Shown here one piece after another: positions 1-10,397 of a stretch of 64,000 nt of DNA (positions are counted from its first letter, which is position 1; each line of letters starts with the position of its first letter). A model generated the notes under the pieces. It was not told the DNA's origin, did not search any database, and saw only the letters and a list, made by a program, of their open reading frames with translations. Both the position numbers and the translations under genes were made by a program. The DNA comes from Diplolepis rosae (Eukaryota; Arthropoda; Insecta; Hymenoptera; Diplolepididae): contig JAPYXD010000715.1 in NCBI GenBank assembly GCA_030998225.1, positions 7,878,501-7,942,500 of the forward strand, given 5' to 3'.

Positions 1-451
1 TCGAAATTGAGTTGCAGTGGGATTATTACCGTACGTAACACGCTGCCTTAAAACAGAAAATAGATTTTGAATGGGATCTTGTTGCAAATGGCTTGTTAAT
101 AGATAATGAACTCCTTCCTCTTGTAGATCCTTCCACAATTGTAAAACTGCTGTCAGAGTAATTTTCATTGATATAAAAGTTGGAGGTGGCTTTGATTCTG
201 GATTACTCATTTTCCACGTGTCAATCCAACTAAGAGCATCTCTTAATGTTTGTTCAACTTGATTATTTTTTCTACTTAAGGGTCTTCTCAAAGGACTGGG
301 GTCACGAATTGTTCTGCTATTCATACAATCAAACAAATCGTTCATTTTCTTAATGAATGTCCCAAGTGAACGTGCTTCTTTTTTCGAAATGTTACTGCAA
401 CTATTTATTAAATTTGACAAAGTTAAAAGTGCTGTGGAAACGTCATTACTA

Positions 452-1209
452 AAGGGTTTCCCAATAAGGGTGATATGTTTTGAAATTGAAAAAAAAACAC
501 TGAATATTCATTCGGAATTGATCGAAATCTTTTTTATTATATTGGATATTCTATGCCATTTATGATTTAAACAATATATCGGCCAAATGTCCCCCGAGAC
601 TTGAGCCAAAAATGCGCCTCATCAGAAAAGATGATTTTTTGATGAAAATTGGGATCATTTTCAATTGATTCCAGAGCCCAATCCGCGAACTCCCGACGCA
701 AACGATGGTCATTAGGCTTCAGTTCTTGGGCCAGAATCATCTTATAGGGATGCAGGCCAAAATCCAATCGCAAAATACGCCAGGTAGTCATCCTGGACAG
801 GCCCAATTCCTGAGATCGGCGTGGCACGGACAATTCATGGTTTTCCTCGATACTGGCCTGTACGGCGGCTATATTCTGTGTAGAACGTGCGGTACGCATA
901 CGATTTTTAGGCTTAGTATCCAATAGAGTAAATTCACTCTCCAACTTATCGATTATTCGACGAATTGAGAGCGCGGATGGAGCAGAATGACGACCATATT
1001 TTGCACGATATGCTCTTTGAACACCGACAAAACTTCTCGAATTTTGATAAAATAATTGGACAATTTCCAAACGTTGTGGAAGCGTGAAACTACTCATGAT
1101 TAAATGGCAAACCTTACTGATGACAACTGACAGCAGACGTCAAAAATTTCAGTTCAAATGAGCCCGATAGGGACATTCAAAATCATATCACCCCTATTGG
1201 GAAACCCTT
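452..1209 (-). mobile_element. Tc1/mariner-type element nested in the P-element transposase
   Basis: The ends are inverted repeats beginning AAGGGTTTCCCAATA on both sides, continuing for about 30 bp with one mismatch (...GGGTGATATG). TA lies immediately outside each end (450-451 and 1210-1211), the usual Tc1/mariner target duplication. The interrupted P-element reading frame continues on either side, which independently fixes the borders. At 758 bp it is too short to carry a full transposase of about 340 aa, so it is a deletion derivative. Confidence 0.85.
567..1097 (-). pseudogene. Truncated Tc1/mariner transposase with DUF4817-type helix-turn-helix
   Basis: An open frame of 176 codons. Residues 1-55 (LPQRLEIVQLFYQ...VQRAYRAKYG...) are the DUF4817-type DNA-binding helix-turn-helix found in insect mariner-like proteins. 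A second helix-turn-helix follows near 90-115 (SVPRRSQELGLSRMTTWRILR). The catalytic domain starts at about 150 with IIFSDEAHF, the motif around the first catalytic aspartate. The frame stops soon after (LKSRGTFGRYIV), so the second aspartate and the last acidic residue are absent. It lies wholly inside the 452-1209 element and cannot be active. Confidence 0.8.
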
Positions 1210-2022
1210 TATAAACTTGAGTTGCTGATTTTACATTCATTAAATCGAAAGGACCTGGAAATAAATGTGTTTCCGTTAGTTTAGGACACGCACGAACGAT
1301 ACCCTGGGAATCCTTTCGATATAATTGAACAAGGGTATTCCAGGAGATTTTTTCTCCTTTTTCCCCAAATAGAATATCATGTTTTTATGAGTATTCCTGA
1401 AGGTTTTCAGTAGGTGAACCCAATCGAAAAGAGCATAAATTTTCTTTCCGTTTAAATTGATGAAAGGTTTATTCATGGTAACCCCTAAGTTTTTGAACAT
1501 TTTTCGATTTGGAGCACCTTGATCGCAAATACTTGCTTTTACATCTAAACCAATTTTCAAAAGCTCCGAAACGACGGATCGCCATACCTTTTCTAGCATT
1601 TCAGCTTTAATAGGGCCAGCTGATAAATAATACGCAACAGGCAGTTTCCAATTGTATGTTAATCCGCGTACCATAAATACCAATACATGAGATGCTTGTT
1701 CTGAGTTTCTACTCCCAAACTCACCAAGATCTTGAAGTCCTTCTTCGAAATCCCATTCTTTATCATAAAAAACCCATTTTTTTATCGTCATTTCGTCAAA
1801 GATCACAACGCATTTTTTTTGCATTTTTGACATAGTTTTAACGAAGCTACTGAATTGTTTTATGACTGCATTGTCTATCCCGGCTTTCATACGCAACACG
1901 CTCACCCATCTTTGCACGGTTCTAACCGATGGTAATTTAAATCCCATTTTTTTAAATGCCTTATATTGTCTCGGAGATCTGTAGCACATAGCTAAAGAAA
2001 GTTCTTTCTCTTTTAGTGTCCA

Positions 2023-2228
2023 CAATTTCGAAATTTGCATAAACATATAATTTCCAAAAATGTGAATTTTGAAAAAAAAATGTTCTGCTGAGCTGTGCTA
2101 GGCGAGCTTATTAAATCTCTTCCTCAACAATTTTCTCTCAGACGCATCCTTTCGAAAACAAATACATTTTTGTCAATTTCGAAATTTGTTTAAATATATA
2201 ATTTTCAAAAACGCGAATTTTGAACAAA
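2023..2228. repeat. Imperfect direct duplication, about 55 bp, two copies
   Basis: The segment at 2023-2079 (starting CAATTTCGAAATTTG) is repeated at about 2174-2226 with several substitutions. The first copy covers the start codon of the P-element open frame, so the duplication reaches into coding sequence. Between the copies is unremarkable DNA. Confidence 0.6.
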
Positions 2229-2599
2229 ATATAAAATGGTTAAATGTTTAATCATAAAAAAATCTTACAAATTTTTATCATGGACTGGGAAACGATGAAA
2301 TGACACTCCTTTCGTAACACCATACTTGCTCATGCAATTCTTGAATTTGCACAACATAGTTCTTTTTTACACTTTTTGTATTAGAACGCACTTTTCATTC
2401 ATTCACTGAGATCTTAATTTTCCACGAAAATTTTTTACTCTTGTACTTGACACAACTGTTTTGCTCGAAGAATCAGTAGCTACTGACAATTAGGAAAAAG
2501 AGTGTTGAAATTAATTTTTATGATTGAAAAATTCAGGTATTTTTCTTTGCCTTCTAAATAAAAGTTATTTTGTAGACTTTGACAGTAAGATAGACAAAA
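2229..2599. other. A+T-rich stretch, nothing recognised
   Basis: I see no splice-bounded reading frame, RNA gene or inverted repeat here. It may be 5' flank or an intron of the P-element gene, but no THAP-like exon is visible. Confidence 0.5.
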
Positions 2600-3566
2600 A
2601 GGCTTCTTTACTACTGGTTTACAATTTCATAGTTTCTGGAAGGCAGTATCGTAATTGTAAAGAACCATCTCGCCGATCGTCATCTCTTCAGATTATAAAT
2701 ATCAAATCCAAGCACTTGCAGGTGCAAAGTGTAGGCGTTATAAACGGATTTTTACAGAGGATCAATAAAATCTTGACTTCGTTTCTAGATCTACAGAATT
2801 ATGACATGAAAGAATATTGTTATTTGTACGAATGCATCAATATTTTTCTTTGGATTTAAAAAAATTTGATTGCAAACTAGTTTCTGTAAATTATCTGTCT
2901 TAATGTAGTCGATTCAATGGAATTTAATAAATAGAAGTTATTCAATAAAAAATAAATGACAGAATTTACGTAAATCAATTATTTGAGTCCCCAGCAATTT
3001 TTAATTATGATTAAAAATGTTTTTTTATTACTTAAACAGAGAAAAATCATTTCAATTAATCTATAGTAAAGAAGTAATGAAGTTAAAATGATTCATTTTT
3101 TATTTTTGGTTTGTAATATGTAATAACTTCCAAAAAAAATTGTGAATATCTTTATTTTTTCAAAATATAAATCCTATATTAGAAAAAGACAAGTGAAGAA
3201 CGAAGTAGAAGGAAATTCATTTATTTTTTATTGAATATATTCTATTTATTGAATTCCATTGAATTGATTGAAATAAGTCAGATAATTTACAGGAATTAGT
3301 TTGAAATCAAAATTTTGAAATTTAAAGAAAAATATTGATGTATTCGTACAAATAATAATGTTCTTTCGTGTCATAATTCTGTAGATCTGAAAACTAAGTT
3401 AAGATTTTATAAATCCTTTGTAAAAATTCTTTCATAACGCCTATACTTTGCACCTGCAAGTAGGTGGATTTGAGATTTATAATCTGAAAAGATGACGATC
3501 GAAGAGATGGTTCTTTATAATTACATTGCTGCTTTACAGTAACTGCTAAGTAGTCGTAAAAGAGTC
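2600..3566. mobile_element. Palindromic (foldback) element, arms about 350 bp
   Basis: The DNA at about 2600-2965 reappears inverted at about 3205-3566. Marker strings such as GCAGGTGCAAAGT (2717 area) and its complement ACTTTGCACCTGCAAG (3450 area) anchor the arms, and short open frames read the same peptide on opposite strands (2524-2859 plus, 3394-3624 minus). Arm similarity is good but not perfect, so the copy is not recent. The central ~240 bp is A+T-rich and noncoding. No target duplication was identified and the superfamily is unknown. Confidence 0.75.
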
Positions 3567-3795
3567 CTTTCCCGTGTAGAAATTTTGATAGGGGTCTAGT
3601 GGGGCCCCGACGAGTTTGCCCCATCTCTAGTCTGGATCTAGCGTGGAAAACTAGTCAGGGCCCCGTCGGTAACGTAACGCTTTTGTCGAGGTGGGCCCTA
3701 CTAGACTTTCTAGTAGGGGTTTAGTGAGGTCAGCCCTTACACTTCCCCACCTACAAAAAAGGACACTATTAGGGCCCTATTGGACTTCCGCATTG
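3567..3795. repeat. CTAG-dense, GGGGCCCC-containing block (copy 1)
   Basis: About seven CTAG tetranucleotides in some 200 bp together with GGGGCCCC and AGGGCCC strings, in sharp contrast to the A+T-rich flanks. The left edge carries CCCGTGTAGAAATT, which reappears inverted near 34005, suggesting a terminal repeat of one element family. It has no coding content. Related blocks lie at 7340-7745 and 33700-34025. Confidence 0.6.
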
Positions 3796-4344
3796 AATTT
3801 AAGGGCATATATTAGCAGAGTCGCGTGACCAATTTTGTTCAGGTATCTCACTGAGAAAATAATAAATAAAAACGATTTTCCACACTGAGACAAAAAGTAC
3901 AGGGGAAATTCGAGTTAAGACTCTAATATTTAACATTTTTAACGGAAATGGAGGGATATTCGCTTGGAAGGTTAAGTTTACTGTTTTCACAGTAAAAAAT
4001 CTGTTTTCAAGCTAGGAAATTTTTTTCTCAGTAAATTGGCAGTACTTTTTCATTAGACGTACACTGAAAAAAAATCTCAGTAAGTTTGACTACTTTTTAA
4101 CTTACTTTCCATAGTTTACAAAGGCCCCAGTGTAATTTTTGAAGTTAAGTGAACCGCAGGAACATAGGGGTAAATCAAGTAAGAGCAGTATAGTTGAATC
4201 GATGAATATTCTCATTAGTACATTTCATAACTGTATTTACTTTCAAGTAGACTCTAACTTACTATTTTTATATACAAACTTACCGACAAACACACATTCC
4301 CCTCTACACTACACAAACGCTCGTTTAGGTGGTATTAAAAATTT
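3796..4344. other. No gene seen; fragments with CACTGAG termini
   Basis: The stretch contains CACTGAGAC at about 3895 and CACTGAAAAAAAATCTC at about 4071, resembling ends of the CACTGAGAAAA inverted-repeat family seen elsewhere in the window (30078-30266). I could not pair them into a complete element. No coding region is supported. Confidence 0.4.
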
Positions 4345-4379
4345 TTCTTAACGCTGCGGGTTCGAACCCTCTCTCCTAC
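4345..4379 (-). repeat. tRNA-like sequence, B-box half (split by LTR insertion)
   Basis: On the minus strand this half reads GAGGGTTCGAACCCGCAGCG, a textbook RNA polymerase III B box and T-arm (GGTTCGAACCC). The matching A-box half lies at 6465-6525, beyond the inserted LTR. With the insert and one CTAC removed, the two halves lie about 45 nt apart, close to tRNA spacing. The acceptor stem pairs poorly, so a tRNA-derived SINE or pseudo-tRNA is more likely than a working tRNA. Confidence 0.5.
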
Positions 4380-5090
4380 TGTTACATCCCAGTAACTTTT
4401 AAAATTTTTATATTGCCCCTGTGCAAGGGCAATGCGCCAAACACCGAGGATAACGAGGAAGACATCATTCAAGTATAAGAGTGTTCCTATGATAAATTAT
4501 CATATGGACCGGGTAGCTGTGCGCATGAGGTAAACCTATGTATACCTCACGTCAACGAATCGGTTTGACATATGGTAATAAGAGATAAAGAAGAACAGCG
4601 CTCTGTCTATATGGTAATTACACCCGTGGTAATGAGTCACTAACTCACACCGCGTGCCGATAAAGTAGTAACGCTGTGCTAATAACCTAATAAGAGAATG
4701 AGAAGTTATCGGCACAGCCTCACTAATTATAATGACTAAATATTATAATCATTATTATGTTAATATTAATTATGTATCAACATTACACCATAACTATTAT
4801 TAATATCTTGGGTAGTAAAATAGTATTGATCAATATTATCGCCATTACGTATTGATTGCCGATGAGTCGATCACGATCAATGAATAAAAATCGATCATTG
4901 ATTATGGATCATAGATAAGAAATTGATTGACTGATCATTGGCAACCAATTAATGATCATACTTCATAAAATAAGTAACACAAATTGTAAACAAATAAATG
5001 CAGAAATGAGTAATTAAAAATGCATTTATTTGTAAACTAGATATAAAATTGGGCAATAGAAGAGATGAACTCATGAACCCTTGCAGAGAT

Positions 5091-5206
5091 CGTGCCTGGC
5101 CACCGATTCGCAATTCGTACGTGCCTTGCCACCGATTTGCGATTCGAACGTGCCGTGCCACCGATTTACGATTCGAACTTGCCATGCCACCGATTTACGT
5201 TGATCT
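5091..5206. repeat. 29-bp tandem repeat, four copies
   Basis: Four head-to-tail units start at 5091, 5120, 5149 and 5178, each built on GCCACCGATT with a CGTGCC-like start. Units 2 and 3 differ at few positions, and the last is cut off at its end. The array is 130-250 bp upstream of the TATA-like box of the LTR, a typical place for enhancer repeats. That role is inference. Confidence 0.8.
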
Positions 5207-5232
5207 GCTCCCACTAATAGAAGCATCAATAG

Positions 5233-5270
5233 TATATATACCCCAGATTCACCTCTGGAGGTTTGTCATT
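5233..5270 (+). promoter_or_regulatory. Candidate LTR core promoter (TATA box plus initiator)
   Basis: TATATATA at 5233-5240 is followed about 30 bp later by TCATTA, which fits the arthropod initiator (A at about 5268). If used, transcripts would start here and carry the hairpin array at 5797-6178 in their 5' leader. TATA-like strings are common by chance in A+T-rich DNA, so this is tentative. Confidence 0.35.
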
Positions 5271-5796
5271 AAGTTCCGAACAGTTATACGGTTGTTAGGT
5301 CTGGACCGGTAATTCAACGTCGTGAGCAGACCCTTCGATAAACGTAAGTCTCATTGGATTTCTATGAGCAACTCAACATTCGGTACTTGGTAAATAAAAT
5401 CCTTGGTCCTTAAGTGGTGCAAGTCCGGAAACCGTAGTGCTAGATAGTTCCTTTGGATTACGTGTATCGTCGTATTTAGTCGTGTCGGTTAATAGTGATT
5501 TATTTCTGAAATCGGGACGAACTAACCTATCTTGTTAACAAGTGCATGTTTGATTCATTTCTCGTGTACTCAACAAGATACGTGAGCAGATAATTGATCA
5601 CATCAGTTGCTGGTGGACTTGCATCCCTTACACCATACCTCCTGCAAAATTTATCGTTGTTTTGCTACCTCACGGAGACTCAAACGAAACTCAACTATCC
5701 TGCAAGGATTTGTGCGCGTTGACTTGCAATAACAGGAGTAATAAACGACAATTCTCTCTCTTGCCCTCTAATTTAAGAGGTAGACAAGTAAGTTAT

Positions 5797-6178
5797 ATAA
5801 ATATAAATAAGCATCTCAAAACTTTTTATATTAACTATAACGCTGAATGTGGAGCGTGAGTTGTATACCTAGGCATTTCAAAACCTAGTATATTAGCGTA
5901 AAACGTCCACAATCAACTGCGGAAGTTACATATATAGGCATCTCAAAACCTGTATATTTGGCTCATAACCGCATAAAATTCATAACATAAATATAAATAA
6001 GCATCTCAAAACTTATTATATTTAACTATAACGCTGAATGTGGAGCGTGAGTTGTATACCTAGGCATCTCAAAACCTAGTATATTAGCGTAAAACGTTCA
6101 CAATCAACTGCGGAAGTTACATATATAGGCATCTCAAAACCTGTATATTTGGCTCATAACCGCATGAAACTCATAACA
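5797..6178 (+). repeat. 190-bp tandem duplication containing six covarying hairpins with one conserved loop
   Basis: Two copies start at 5797 and 5987 (period 190). Each has three hairpins sharing the 10-nt loop CATCTCAAAA but with different stems: AATAAG/CTTATT (5806 and 5996), CTAGG/CCTAG (5869 and 6060) and ATATAGG/CCTGTAT (5932 and 6123). Stem changes are compensatory between types. In copy 1 the first stem is damaged on one side (CTTTTT) and the second loop has one change (CATTTCAAAA). A loop kept constant while stems vary suggests an RNA structure recognised by a protein or RNA. The function is unknown. Confidence 0.8.
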
Positions 6179-6464
6179 TTGCCTTCTCATCTTGAGAAGT
6201 AGTATAAGTTACCAACTAAGTATCATTTTATGAAAACTTGTGCAACAACTTATTTATTTATAATAAATTACCTTATATATTCGTAAATTCAGTGTTTTAT
6301 TATCATTGTGAACAACTCAGGGCCCATAGACCTGACAAGTGACAACGTACCCATAAACAAAAATAAATTATCAGGCCTTACCAACCTGATATAATCAGCT
6401 ATCCTCCTCCCTTACATCCAAAAATCCAACCTACCCTCGCCTTTTGCTCGGGACGTAACACTAC

Positions 6465-6525
6465 TTATGATTAACGCATTACTAACCTAACGACTAAGCC
6501 TCTCGGCTGCGCACGCTTGGAATAC
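6465..6525 (-). repeat. tRNA-like sequence, A-box half (split by LTR insertion)
   Basis: The minus strand reads GCAGCCGAGAGGCTTAGTCG, an RNA polymerase III A box and D-arm. Its B-box partner is at 4345-4379 across the LTR. The first bases of the acceptor arm match the other half only partly, so this is probably the head of a tRNA-derived SINE. Confidence 0.45.
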
Positions 6526-7339
6526 AAGAAAGAAAATAGCGCTTATAACCTGCAACTACTGCAGGGCCGTGTAAGAAGTGTATGGGCCCCGTGTAATCGG
6601 GAATTTTTTAATTTTATGCCAATTTATGATTCTGATTAAAATTTTTAATTATTGAATCGATTTTCTATAAAATGAAACATTTTTGAAATAAACAGATCAA
6701 ATTTTTGAATTAAAGAACATTACATAATAAAAAGCTTCATATACATTTTAGAAGTATTAATTTTTATTATTGTATATTTAAGTGATACTTTATACACGTT
6801 ATGATTCCTTTAATTTTTGTTTTTAAGAGTAAAATCAACGTATATTCAGAATCTAAAAAATTTGAGTTTTTCCAATTCCAAAAATATGATGAAACTTTTG
6901 AATCAAGAAAATTATCGCATAATGAAAAAATAACGAAAAACTATTAAAAAAATAGTACACTTATTTAATTATCAATAGTTTGTTTTTCTAACTACACTTA
7001 TGTAGTAACTTCTACCGCTTATGTTTATTATGAAAGCTTCAATTGATTTTACTATTCACCCCATGTTAATTGAACTACATGTTTCGTTATTGTTATTACC
7101 TCGACACAATAAGATACACACACATACACAAACGTGCTCGCATATGATTATTATAATTACATGCGAATTCGAGTTAAAATTATGAAAAAGTTTTCTTAAA
7201 TGTTGTTGCTTCCTCTTAAGTATTGATTTTATCCAAGACCGTGTTCAGAAAATCTCCATTTTTATCAGATAAGATCAAATTTTAATGAGAATAAAGAATA
7301 AAGGTTATGTTGTATCTAATGGACCTAACCTTAACCACA
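6526..7339. other. A+T-rich stretch, nothing recognised
   Basis: A short G+C-rich patch near 6555-6600 includes GGGCCGTG and GGGCCCCGTG. The rest is low-complexity A+T-rich sequence. I found no reading frame with splice support and no clear inverted repeat. Confidence 0.5.
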
Positions 7340-7745
7340 AATATTATAAATAGGGATTCTCTAGTCGGGGCCCCGCCAGATACGAATAGATTTTCCATAC
7401 TTAAGCGAAACAAGGAATTCCTCACTATAGTGAGGAAGTCTATAGTGTTCTAGACAAGATTGTCTAGGAGCGATCCTCTAGAATTGACCCCTTCCTAGAG
7501 TCATGCTAGACTCATTCTAGATGAATAAAGGTTCAGTCCCTTTTTTACAAGGGTAGCAGTAAAGTCATAAATTGTCCTTAAGCCGACCCTATCGATATCT
7601 ATACCTGTTTTATGATCGTTCAGCATGGGTCTAGAACGAATCTAGAACGTGTCTAGTGCGCATCTAGAATGAGTCTAGTGCGCATCTAGAATATGTCTAG
7701 TGCGTATCTAGAGATAGTCTAGTCCAGTCTAGAAATAAAGTATGT
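7340..7745. repeat. CTAG-dense block (copy 2)
   Basis: About sixteen CTAG tetranucleotides occur within 400 bp, many in the phrase TCTAGAA or GTCTAGTGCG spaced 15-20 bp apart between 7620 and 7735. The block opens with CTAGTCGGGGCCCCGCC (7361 area), matching the GGGGCCCC strings of the copies at 3567 and 33700. It also has perfect short palindromes (CCTCACTATAGTGAGG near 7420). Not coding. Confidence 0.7.
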
Positions 7746-7849
7746 CTAAAAAAATATTCAAGTACATTTTTTTTTAATTTCCTTTATTCTTTGCAACTAG
7801 TATCACAATTATATAACGACGTACATAATATTTATACAACTACAATATA

Positions 7850-8260
7850 TACACTACACGTCGGAAATATGAGAACACCTGTTTTTCGTATATCGTTTAA
7901 AAATAAATTAAAAGCTATCAACATTTACTTAAAATAAACTCAGGACGAAATTACTTTGACAATTTTTTAAGAGTATATTGCAAAAAAACTTTAAATCTCA
8001 AGGTTTTATAAAAATACTAATAACTTTGTAAATAATAAACATTTTTAAAAATTTCTTGGGCCCATTTTAAAGCTAAATTTCTATGGGATCTGGAAAACTT
8101 ATTATTATAATTTGGTATAATCGTACAATTATTAGGCTGCATTGGCGAGGACATAAAATTGGCGCAAAAAAGTTGGACATATTTGAATATTTTTCCTGTT
8201 GAGAAAAATATTTCTATAAAATAAAGGAAATAATTAATCATGAAGTTTCTGCTAAAATAT
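7850..8260. mobile_element. Degraded Tc1-like element fragment (paired with 61852)
   Basis: It starts with CACTACACGTC followed by AACACCTG, and its sequence parallels the element at 61852-62240 for about 350 bp (CTTGGGCCCATTTTAAAGC near 8057 against CTTGGGCTTATTTTAAGC near 62101, and several other blocks in the same order). The better-preserved copy begins CACTACCGGTCAAAATTGG, the TIR style of Tc1-like transposons. The reading frame is destroyed. Confidence 0.55.
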
Positions 8261-9144
8261 ATTTAAATTTACAAACTTGATTTTTATTATTATTTTCCTA
8301 CTGAATAGGTAATATTGAACTTTTCACGTATTTTAAAACCAAATTTAAGCCCTTGTATAATGCACAGAAATAAATATACAATTATTTCAATACGTTTATC
8401 AGATTCTATAGAAATTTACGTTCGGAATGAGTCTAAACAATTTGAAAAATGTTCATTATTTCAAAAGATATTGACATTTTCATAATACATTGTGATTTGA
8501 CTTTTTTTTACAATATCATCTTAAAAAATTGATAAAGTGACTTCATCCTATAAGAATTATTTATCATGTTGTATATTTATTAATATAATTATTAATTATG
8601 TAATAAGTTAACAAAGTAAACAGTTATTGCTTGTATATTCGTTACACTGAGAGAAAGTGTTAGTCGTGTCTGCCCATTTTTTTTATGTAAAAAAGGGTCA
8701 CAAGTATGTTTTTTACTCTGTATCATCTAAACACGTTGGTTCTTACAGCTAGATTAACATTGTAGGAATAATTAAAATTTTTATTCAGACTTACAAAATC
8801 CGATTAGTCGGCTTGTTTTGTAGCCGGGATTATTTTCATGCATTCCCACAATGTATTGATCTTATACTAGAAGTTACCAATACGTTTTTGTAAAACTTAC
8901 TAATTTCGTTAATTGCTATTACTATTTGTCGAGTTTAGTCATTACAAAAAATATATATTTTTTCGACATAACGGAGAATAGTCGTATTAAAAACTATTTC
9001 AATATCTTAATTAGAAACTGATGAATTTTTTCATCCGTACATGATTAAAATAGTAATTCCAACTTTGAAAAAATGTTAAATTCATCATTCTATCCATTTT
9101 GTTTCGGTTAAAGTCGATGGAAACTTTCTTAGGTTAGAATTGTT
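8261..9144. other. A+T-rich stretch, nothing recognised
   Basis: One CACTGAGAGAAAGTG string occurs near 8645, like the end of the CACTGAG inverted-repeat family, but no partner was found. No exon of the neighbouring minus-strand gene could be recognised, although its 3' exons should lie in this direction. Confidence 0.4.
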
Positions 9145-9421
9145 TACTCTCTAAATCTGAATCAGTCAAATTTTTACTGATTGAATCAGTGAATTTTCTT
9201 TTCACTGATTCATCAGTGAAAACAATATTTTCTACTGTTAAATCAGTTATTTTTTGCTGTTAAATTAGTGAAAACAATATTTTCCACTGTTAAATCAGTT
9301 AATTTTCACTGAATTAATCAGTGAAATTTGACTGATTCGCGGTAACCTCTTTTTAGCTATTTAAATCAGTTAAATTTCACTGATAATCAGTAGATTTTGA
9401 CTAATTCCGATTTAGAGAGTA
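9145..9421. mobile_element. MITE with repeated AATCAGTGAAA motifs (copy 1)
   Basis: The ends are TACTCTCTAAATCTGAATC and its near-complement (ATTCCGATTTAGAGAGTA). Inside, AATCAGT and its complement ACTGATT recur more than ten times, often as CACTGATT...AATCAGTG palindromes. Related copies are at 14613-14817, 15102-15353 and 30407-30826. It has no coding potential. The superfamily is unknown; TA at the ends may be target sequence. Confidence 0.75.
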
Positions 9422-9887
9422 GGATAAAAACTTTTTTAATTATGGTCTTTCAAAATGTAACAAAGGACGACAATTGTTGACATATTTTTCATCACAAACT
9501 GCACAACAGTTTACAATTATACTTTAAAATTATCATGATTTAATTTTTCTCATTTTGATGAAGAACAAAAGCAAAATTTTAAGTAATCAATGTATGTGAC
9601 GATTTCAAAACGATTCAAAACAGTTGATAAGCAGGAAAAATCTAATTCGTCTGTACAATTATTTCTTGAAGTTTACTATCATCAAAGATTTATAATTACA
9701 CGAAATATTACATATGAAAATAAATTTTTTTGACACATAGTCACTCCATTGGCCAAAGTAACCTAGAAAATATAATAGTTTTAAAACGCTTATGAAAAAT
9801 AGGGTGGTTTTGTGATTTTCATTGACACTGTACAAGAATTTCCTTACGGTACCTGTAAAGAGTTTTTATTGCTACAAAATTATTTAC

Positions 9888-9970
9888 CTGTCCATTTAGT
9901 GGTGCACATCTGTTCGTAGCATTGTTAATGTCAACATGATAGGAGGCTTGTGTGGGTGGGCTGCTCGTAT
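9888..9970 (-). CDS. Exon 3 (internal) of an unrecognised minus-strand gene
   Basis: This 83-bp exon has an acceptor (ACTTTTAG before 9970) and a donor (CAG|GTAAAT at 9888/9887). It begins with two bases that complete the codon left open by the exon at 10398-10742, and stays open for 27 further codons (ending ...RCAPLNGQ), finishing in phase 0. The phase match and both splice sites support it. No domain is recognised. The following exon was not found. Confidence 0.5.
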
Positions 9971-10139
9971 CTAAAAGTTTACGTATAACTTTAAAATATA
10001 TGCGAATAATTTTGTTTTCATATTATTGTAAGTCAAGCAACTTTATATATGAACGGCTGAAAGCAAAAAGGTGACAAAATTATTTTGTGATTAAGAATTG
10101 AACAAAAACGTCTTTAAAGTAAAAACGGAAGAAACAAAT

Positions 10140-10243
10140 TTTCCGCGTAAAAACGGAACAAGTAAGCGCCAATCCAGACCTTCCATGCATTTTCATCCGT
10201 GCGTTGATTGGCGCTCACTTGTTCCGTTTTTACGCGGATGATT
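10140..10243. repeat. Short hairpin element, arms about 33 bp
   Basis: CCGCGTAAAAACGGAACAAG on the left is matched by its complement on the right with one mismatch over about 33 bp (both arms end GCGCCAATC toward the loop), with a loop of about 36 bp. It sits in the intron between exons 2 and 3 of the minus-strand gene. It is probably a tiny MITE or an excision-deleted remnant. Confidence 0.8.
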
Positions 10244-10397
10244 TATTTGAGCTGTTTTAATACCAAATTTAGTCCTAATACGATTCCTAGTTTGTACAGT
10301 CCTCACAAAAATTGATGTCTCGTTTTAACTTTCAGCTGCTTACATTTCAATGAAAAAATTGGGGAAAGTAACTAAAGAAAAAATTAATAACTTTACC

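Larger units (their letters stand above)
1..2046 (-). pseudogene. P-element transposase, frameshifted and interrupted, C-terminus off the window edge
   Basis: Codes for a cut-and-paste transposase of the P/THAP9 superfamily. The main open part (2046 to 1276) has the predicted helix-turn-helix region, then the RNase-H-like part (VIFDEMTIKK near residue 80) and ALFDWVHLLKTFRNTHKN, which matches the P-family D-x-x-H-L-L-K-x-x-R-N motif near its GTP-binding insertion. A single-base shift near 1279-1282 ends this frame. The next frame continues P homology (to about 1212), is cut by the 452-1209 insertion, and resumes at 451 (FIKKMNDLFDCMNSRTIRD at about 360-301) to position 1, still open. No THAP domain is seen upstream of 2046, so an N-terminal exon is missing or lies behind an intron. 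The gene is dead as it stands. Confidence 0.85.
4380..6460. mobile_element. Probable solo LTR (2081 bp) with TG...CA ends and 4-bp target duplication
   Basis: It begins TGTTACATCCC and ends GGGACGTAACA, a short inverted repeat with the canonical TG/CA ends of LTRs. CTAC flanks it directly on both sides (4376-4379 and 6461-6464), as expected for Ty3/gypsy or BEL integration. There is no second LTR or coding body in the window, so a solo LTR is the simplest reading. Inside are a TATA-like box (5233), a 29-bp tandem array (5091-5206) and a 190-bp tandem duplication with six hairpins (5797-6178). The plus-strand orientation is suggested only by the TATA box. Confidence 0.65.

Noticed and set aside
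1276..2046. Host THAP9-like gene
   Set aside because: No THAP exon is visible, the frame is broken twice, and a transposon is inserted in it, so a transposon relic is the better call.
2524..2859. 111-codon open frame
   Set aside because: It lies in one arm of a palindromic element and is mirrored on the other strand at 3394-3624. No motif.
5091..5206. CRISPR-like spacing of 29-bp repeats
   Set aside because: The units are directly adjacent with no spacers, and the context is eukaryotic.
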